Shown here: positions 60,005 through 64,000 of the stretch, piece after piece
Layout of the letters: each line of letters begins with the position of its first letter
Numbering within the stretch: the first letter of the stretch is position 1
Notes under the pieces: generated by a model
Databases searched by the model: none
Told to the model about the DNA's origin: nothing
Seen by the model: the letters and a program-made list of their open reading frames with translations, nothing else
From: Rheinheimera sp. MMS21-TC3
GTDB taxonomy: Bacteria; Pseudomonadota; Gammaproteobacteria; Enterobacterales; Alteromonadaceae
Reading direction: 5' to 3'
Length of the DNA stretch: 64,000 bases
NCBI RefSeq assembly: GCF_032229285.1
Contig: NZ_CP135084.1
Coordinates: 2,356,001-2,420,000, forward strand
Program-made: the position numbers and the translations under genes

Positions 60005-60943
60005 TTAGCGGCGGCGTAATCGTATTACGTCGCGTATTACTTCGTAAGCTGGCCAACAAGCGCCAATAAGTAATGCCCATATAGCAGCGTGCTGTAATCT
60101 TTCCCAGCCATAGATATTTGGCCAATTCTGCTGGTCAATTTGTAATAGTGGGCCGTTGAAAGCTAAATACAGCATTATTACTACAAAACCGATATTCAGC
60201 ACAATATTCAGCAGTTGCATGCCCTTGTTCCATTGCCTAGCACTTAGCTGCCATAAACTAAGCAATATACCCACAACTAATAGCGGTAAGCCCATTAGCA
60301 ACACCTGTTGTGTGTGTGCTGTTAGCCATACCGTTTTACCGGCCAAGTCGTCTGGTGACAACAGTAGCAAATAGCTAATAACTGCCAGTAAAAAAGTATC
60401 GGTTATTAAATCGGTAACAATATCTTGCAGTGAAATATGCTGTTTGCTAGCCTGCAACGAAGGTAGCTGCTCTACCTGCCATTCTTTAGCCTGTTGTAAA
60501 TACTGTGGTTTAGCTCTGGATATGACGATAAAACTTAGCGTTATAGCGGTAAAAGCAAAACACGCATTGTTAATAAAGCCGCTTAATATGCTTTTTAGGA
60601 ACAGCAGCAAACCAAAGTCGTGTTGTAGCCAGTTGGCCGTGCTATCAAACACTTGCAATACCAACAAAATACCCAACACCATATACAATGTATAACGATA
60701 AATTTGTATGTTAGCGCTAGCAATTAACGGTGCTATAGGCGCAAACTGCTGTGCAACTTGGCTCGGGTGCCCCATAGCTTTTAACACCAAAGCAATAGCA
60801 CTATCAGTTAATGGCCCGTTTTGCTCTGCTTGTGCATCTAGCTGGTCCATAATATTAGCTTCTAATTCGCGGCCAATTTCTTCACGCTTATTGTCTGGCA
60901 GTTCGCGCTGCACGGCCGCCACATAACGTTTAACTAAATCCAT
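60005..60943 (-). CDS. Membrane protein with HAAS-like N-terminal domain
   Basis: The 312-residue protein starts with a helical domain (LVKRYVAAVQRELPDNKREE and following, about residues 1-70) like the HAAS or permease-prefix domain that occurs beside PadR regulators. About six membrane helices follow. Its start overlaps the padR stop (TAATG), so it is controlled with the regulator. The transport or signalling activity is unknown. Confidence 0.72.
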   Translation of the reverse strand: MDLVKRYVAAVQRELPDNKREEIGRELEANIMDQLDAQAEQNGPLTDSAIALVLKAMGHPSQVAQQFAPIAPLIASANIQIYRYTLYMVLGILLVLQVFDSTANWLQHDFGLLLFLKSILSGFINNACFAFTAITLSFIVISRAKPQYLQQAKEWQVEQLPSLQASKQHISLQDIVTDLITDTFLLAVISYLLLLSPDDLAGKTVWLTAHTQQVLLMGLPLLVVGILLSLWQLSARQWNKGMQLLNIVLNIGFVVIMLYLAFNGPLLQIDQQNWPNIYGWERLQHAAIWALLIGACWPAYEVIRDVIRLRRR

Positions 60944-61290
60944 TATTCTATCTCCCCACTGTTAGCTAATAACAATTTACCTATTGCGTTATTAAGATTT
61001 TGCCATTCATCAGTAAGTTGCGCTAACAGCTGGCTGCCTAGCTCAGATAACTGATAATAACGGCGTTCACGCCCTTCACCTTGTCGCCACTCACTGGTAA
61101 GCAATGCTTGCTCGGCCAAACGGCGGATCAGCGGATATAAGGTACCTTCATCTATATCAACGCCACCGTCTTGTAGTTGCTTTCGCAGTGAGTAGCCATA
61201 ATGCGGTTGCTTTAACGAGGCTAAAACCGCCAACACTAAAACACCACGACGTAGCTCTAAACGCATTTTATCTAATTTTGCAGCTGTCAT
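60943..61290 (-). CDS. PadR-family transcriptional regulator
   Basis: The 115-residue protein has the PadR winged-helix pattern: RRGVLVLAVLASLKQPHYGY, DIDEGTLYPLIRRLAEQALL, and RERRYYQLSELGSQLL. The start is the ATG at 61290 with GGAG six bases upstream; an earlier start at 61311 lacks one. PadR regulators usually repress their own operon, and a perfect CTATGTG / CACATAG palindrome lies 54 bases upstream. Confidence 0.9.
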   Translation of the reverse strand: MTAAKLDKMRLELRRGVLVLAVLASLKQPHYGYSLRKQLQDGGVDIDEGTLYPLIRRLAEQALLTSEWRQGEGRERRYYQLSELGSQLLAQLTDEWQNLNNAIGKLLLANSGEIE

Positions 61291-61329
61291 TTTGACTCCA
61301 AGCAAGCTCACTCATACTGTGCACCACAC

Positions 61330-61359
61330 ACTATACAACACATACTATGTGTCACATAG
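61330..61359 (-). promoter_or_regulatory. padR promoter with candidate PadR operator
   Basis: On the minus strand a TATAGT -10 (61330-61335) lies just downstream of the 15-base palindrome CTATGTG-N-CACATAG (61345-61359), which covers the -35 region. ATGT...ACAT half-sites are typical of PadR operators. The site would allow direct autorepression. Confidence 0.55.
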
Positions 61360-61472
61360 CATTAAAGCAAGCTTTTTATGACTAAAAATATAAGATTATT
61401 TACAGTTATTTGTTATCAATTAAGTTTTGAAGTTGAGAATAAGATGGGAGGGTTTGACAGATGGCTATCGAT

Positions 61473-61700
61473 TTAGCTTGGTTTTTTGCAATGTGCTCGC
61501 AAAATACGTAGCAAGGCCTTTTCTTCCGCTTGTAACTTTTCGCCTTGTTTAGCTGTGTAGGGCTGGCGCAATTTTTTCTGAATATCTTTACGTTGCTGAT
61601 TTAAACGCTGGCAATGCTCACGGCTATACTGAGTATTAGCATAGCTACTGTTAATCACCAGCATAAGTAAAGCAAAGATGCTGCAACGAATTAGCCACAT
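61473..61700 (-). CDS. Small secreted hypothetical protein
   Basis: The 75-residue product has a signal peptide (LIRCSIFALLMLVINSSYA, cleavage near residue 21). A charged helical part follows with two Cys (EHCQRL and RAHCKKP) that could form a disulphide in the periplasm. The start is taken at 61700, overlapping the upstream stop (TAATG). I do not recognise the family. Confidence 0.6.
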   Translation of the reverse strand: MWLIRCSIFALLMLVINSSYANTQYSREHCQRLNQQRKDIQKKLRQPYTAKQGEKLQAEEKALLRILRAHCKKPS

Positions 61701-61951
61701 TACAAAAACTGCCTTAGCCAACTAAAACCTAAAGTACTACGAACCGTTTTTACTATACTATTATGCCGCATTTGCATTAATGCCCCTGCAGCAAAACTTA
61801 GCACTAAACCTGGAGTTGAACCTAAAAACTGCAAACTACGCTGCTTTAATAGCCACTTTTCAGCCTGTAAAAGCTTCTGTTGCTGTTGCCACTGTAAAGC
61901 ATTATTGGCAACTCTTTGCTGCTGTTTTTTTATTAAGTTGGCAATTAACAT
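61700..61951 (-). CDS. YqjK-like small protein
   Basis: The 83-residue basic protein has a Gln-rich amphipathic N-terminal half (IKKQQQRVANNALQWQQQQK) and a hydrophobic segment (STPGLVLSFAAGALMQM, about residues 45-61). Position after YqjD- and YqjE-like genes suggests the third member of that operon. Sequence support alone is weak. Confidence 0.5.
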   Translation of the reverse strand: MLIANLIKKQQQRVANNALQWQQQQKLLQAEKWLLKQRSLQFLGSTPGLVLSFAAGALMQMRHNSIVKTVRSTLGFSWLRQFL

Positions 61952-61983
61952 TACTTTCTCCGCAAACTATTATAAGTTTTACC

Positions 61984-62484
61984 CTAGTCAGATTTAGCAG
62001 TGTCTGTATTTTGCTTTGTAAACTGGTTAGTGCTAAATAACTGACTTAGCTGATTTAATGTCTGTTTTAAGCCTACTTGCTTAAATAAGTAGCGCATACT
62101 GCGCCAGCACCAGATTAAGGCTAAGACTTGCAGTACAATTAATATAGCCACAGCGGCTAAAACAGAATTTAACAACTGAAACATAGCCATACCTATTAAG
62201 GCTAAGATGCTTCCCCATAACATAATAAGGCCTGCTCCAAAGCACACTAATATGGCTGTCGCTAAGGTTAAACTTCGTACCGATAGCACCCACTCTGCTT
62301 TTGCTTGCTGTTTAACTAAATCTGTTTGCACCTTATATTGCTGCGCCACTGAACTGGCTAGCGCAGCAATTTCAGCAATATCATCCAAGGTCTTTTCTAT
62401 ACCAGAACCTTTTGCTTTATCCGCAGGCTTAGCTGCTTCTGAAGCAAACGGCTCTGCCCCTTGCTGAGTGTCTTGCTCTGACAT
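61984..62484 (-). CDS. YqjE-like phage-holin-superfamily membrane protein
   Basis: The 166-residue protein has a charged N-terminus (about 35 residues), a VAQQYKVQTDLVKQQAKAEW amphipathic segment, and two membrane helices (about 72-95 and 100-125). This is the layout of the Holin-X / YqjE family, housekeeping inner-membrane proteins despite the name. It starts three bases after the YqjD-like gene. Confidence 0.7.
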   Translation of the reverse strand: MSEQDTQQGAEPFASEAAKPADKAKGSGIEKTLDDIAEIAALASSVAQQYKVQTDLVKQQAKAEWVLSVRSLTLATAILVCFGAGLIMLWGSILALIGMAMFQLLNSVLAAVAILIVLQVLALIWCWRSMRYLFKQVGLKQTLNQLSQLFSTNQFTKQNTDTAKSD

Positions 62485-62487
62485 TAA

Positions 62488-62799
62488 CTACTTACCGCGA
62501 CGTAAAAGTGCAGTAAGTAACACACCAGCGGCAAAAGCAATACCTGCCGCAGCTACTGGGTTTTCAGAGGCAAAAGTACGAGTGCGCTGGTAACCACTTT
62601 CTAATTGCTGCTGCAACTGCTCTTGCCGCTGATGCCAAGCTTCACTTGATTCAGACGCTGTTTTACGAATGGTCTCTTCTGCGTTTGCCGCTTTAGTCGA
62701 CATTGCATCAACAGCATGATGTGCCGCTGCTGCCGCTTTTTCAGTTAAAGGTGAGCCAAACTCATTTACATCTGTTTTATTCTTAGTTGAATTAGCCAT
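62488..62799 (-). CDS. DUF883 family protein (YqjD/ElaB/YgaM-like)
   Basis: The 103-residue protein has a long amphipathic helix (residues 20-75) and a C-terminal membrane anchor ENPVAAAGIAFAAGVLLTAL ending RRGK. DUF883 proteins are tail-anchored, bind ribosomes and appear under stress or stationary phase in E. coli. An ideal AAGGAGGT precedes the start, so expression is probably high. Confidence 0.9.
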   Translation of the reverse strand: MANSTKNKTDVNEFGSPLTEKAAAAAHHAVDAMSTKAANAEETIRKTASESSEAWHQRQEQLQQQLESGYQRTRTFASENPVAAAGIAFAAGVLLTALLRRGK

Positions 62800-63170
62800 A
62801 ATATACCTCCTTAAAACTTAAGATTAGCAGTACAACTGCAAAATCCCAGTATACTGCCTGCCCTATAACTTAAAGCAAATTACAGGCCAACAAATAAAGG
62901 CTTTTAAAATCAATGCATTAAGCCAAGAAGAAAATATAAACTATAATTAATACTTTTAATATCAGTAGCTGTTACTACCATTAAGTAATTTTTACCGACA
63001 GCAAGCTTAAGCTTAAATACATAACCACTATGCCACAAAAAAACAACAATTAATAAGACCTTAATGCCCCTTAAATTAGCCCAACTTGCATTTTGCAATG
63101 ATATAGTGTAACATATTGATTGTGTTATTATTTTAATCTGTGATTATATTTCTAGAACAAGGAGAGTATT
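62800..63170. other. Intergenic region between the yqjD-like gene and the carD-like gene
   Basis: This 371-base AT-rich stretch holds the divergent promoters. A minus-strand open frame at 62910-63098 has no ribosome site or recognisable domain and is not taken as a gene. TTGATT (near 63117) and a TATATT about 18 bases later, ahead of the AAGGAG, may be the carD-like promoter. Nothing else could be supported. Confidence 0.4.
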
Positions 63171-63668
63171 ATTACTATTAATAAAGGTGATCGTATTTAT
63201 CATCCCGGTCATGGTATCGGTATCGTAAAGTTTATTGGTAAAAAAAGCTTTTCTGGTGACAGCAAAGCCAAGTTTGTCAAACTCTACTTCGAACGCAACG
63301 ACCTCACTTGGTTAGTTCGCGCTAACGACATGCCAAGTTCTATTCGCAATATTATAAGCGCCAAAGAGGCCAGAAAAATTATTAGCCACTTACAAAACTG
63401 GCAAGGTAAAGTTAGCGAACAATGGAAAGTTAGAGCAACAGCTAACCAAGCCGCTATAGAAAAGGGTGACCCCTTTGGCTACGCTGAAGTCGTAAAAGGC
63501 TTAACTGTTATGCAAGAACAGAACCCACTTAGCGCAACTGATCGCAAGCATTTAAATCGCGGCTTAGAATACTTATGCGAAGAGCTAGCCGACGCTTTAG
63601 GTAAAACTCACGAAAGAGTCCGCCAACTAATAGATAAAGCTACAGCCTCACAACCCTCAGTTGCCTAA
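63171..63668 (+). CDS. CarD-like transcription regulator with an apparent ATT start codon
   Basis: From 63171 the frame encodes TINKGDRIYHPGHGIGIVKF and a Tudor-like CarD/TRCF N-terminal domain (residues 1-60), then a helical C-terminal domain, for 165 residues in all. The first ATG in frame (63330) would delete the whole Tudor domain. Between the upstream stop (63153) and the domain there is no ATG, GTG or TTG. An AAGGAG (63159-63164) sits six bases before ATT at 63171 and three before ATT at 63168. Initiation at ATT is therefore likely. CarD-type proteins contact RNA polymerase beta at promoters. A sequencing error or mutated start is the alternative. Confidence 0.75.
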   Translation: MTINKGDRIYHPGHGIGIVKFIGKKSFSGDSKAKFVKLYFERNDLTWLVRANDMPSSIRNIISAKEARKIISHLQNWQGKVSEQWKVRATANQAAIEKGDPFGYAEVVKGLTVMQEQNPLSATDRKHLNRGLEYLCEELADALGKTHERVRQLIDKATASQPSVA

Positions 63669-64000
63669 AGCAACTAAAGCCATAATAGATTGGCATTTTT
63701 AAGCTATATAATCTTGGCTTTGACAACTTTTCTACTTTTTTCAATTAAGCTTTATTAATATAGCAGTATCTAACGCCTAAGATAGCACCCCTATGCTATC
63801 TGGGCGTGCTATCTGGCTAGCGCAGTTAACTACAACTATTGCCAAGCTATCCTTACCAGAAAAACTGTCGGCCCTGGAGTAAAGCATTTTGTTATAATTC
63901 ATTTACTATAAGAAACAACTGGGTCCCCTCTTCTTTCAGCACTACATCAAACCCTTTGAAATATTTATTATATGTTACTACGATTAGCTAAATTTTTTTT
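63669..64000. other. AT-rich end of window, with a hairpin and possibly the first codons of a gene
   Basis: A perfect 8-base hairpin AGATAGCA / TGCTATCT (63780-63787 and 63794-63801) has no T-run. A third GCTATCT follows at about 63808. At 63972 an ATG opens a short frame (MLLRLAKFF) that runs off the edge; it lacks a clear ribosome site and may not be real. Confidence 0.3.

Noticed and set aside
62910..63098. 62-codon minus-strand frame in the yqjD-carD gap
   Set aside because: There is no Shine-Dalgarno and no domain, and the base composition equals the surrounding AT-rich gap.
63330..63668. CarD-like gene starting at the ATG at 63330
   Set aside because: This would remove the conserved N-terminal Tudor-like domain that is intact and in frame upstream with a good ribosome site.

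Overview
The window reads as a gammaproteobacterial chromosome of moderate to low GC (by eye near 40%), probably from the Alteromonadales/Chromatiales group around Rheinheimera, Alishewanella and relatives. The evidence is gene order plus protein resemblance: kdsA-sirB2-prmC-prfA-hemA / lolB-ispE-prs, rplY-pth-ychF, a Met-Leu-Gln-Gln tRNA operon beside ubiF, aguB-aguA, pyrG-eno, mazG-relA-rlmD / barA, the acpS-pdxJ-recO-era-rnc-lepB-lepA-rseC-rseB-rseA-rpoE / nadB block, and ygfX-sdhE / ygfZ. The genus is inference. The species cannot be told from the sequence alone.

Layout. Positions 1-8.5 kb and 21-64 kb are ordinary core genome: lipopolysaccharide precursor, haem, isoprenoid and ubiquinone synthesis, translation factors, ribosome rescue, stringent response, envelope stress (sigma-E) and cell-shape genes (an M23 peptidase overlapping a bactofilin). 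The last 7 kb holds small regulatory and membrane genes: an alpha/beta hydrolase with a membrane-tailed ECF sigma factor, a PadR pair, a YqjD/YqjE-like membrane cluster, and a CarD-like gene whose only plausible start codon is ATT.

The unusual region is an island of about 12.4 kb between prs and csbD-rplY (about 8524-20938). Its left part is a five-gene, translationally coupled operon: two large tyrosine recombinases and a small partner that resemble the GmtY-GmtZ-GmtX trio of gamma-mobile-trio (GMT) elements, then a small DNA-binding-like protein and a RecD2-like helicase. Nested behind this operon is a complete small integron: an intact IntI on the minus strand, an attI region with a candidate cassette promoter and three copies of an odd palindrome, and three gene cassettes. 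Each cassette's boundaries are confirmed by exact complementarity between its first bases and its own R'' core.

Cassette 1 encodes a secreted HExxH metallopeptidase-like protein and cassette 2 a four-helix membrane protein. Cassette 3 carries a two-gene Pycsar-type anti-phage system: a PycTM-like membrane effector overlapping a PycC-like class III nucleotide cyclase. The island is bracketed by imperfect inverted repeats of about 30 bp and an imperfect 12-bp direct repeat. In short, a recombinase-driven genomic island carries an integron that in turn carries a cyclic-nucleotide phage-defence cassette.
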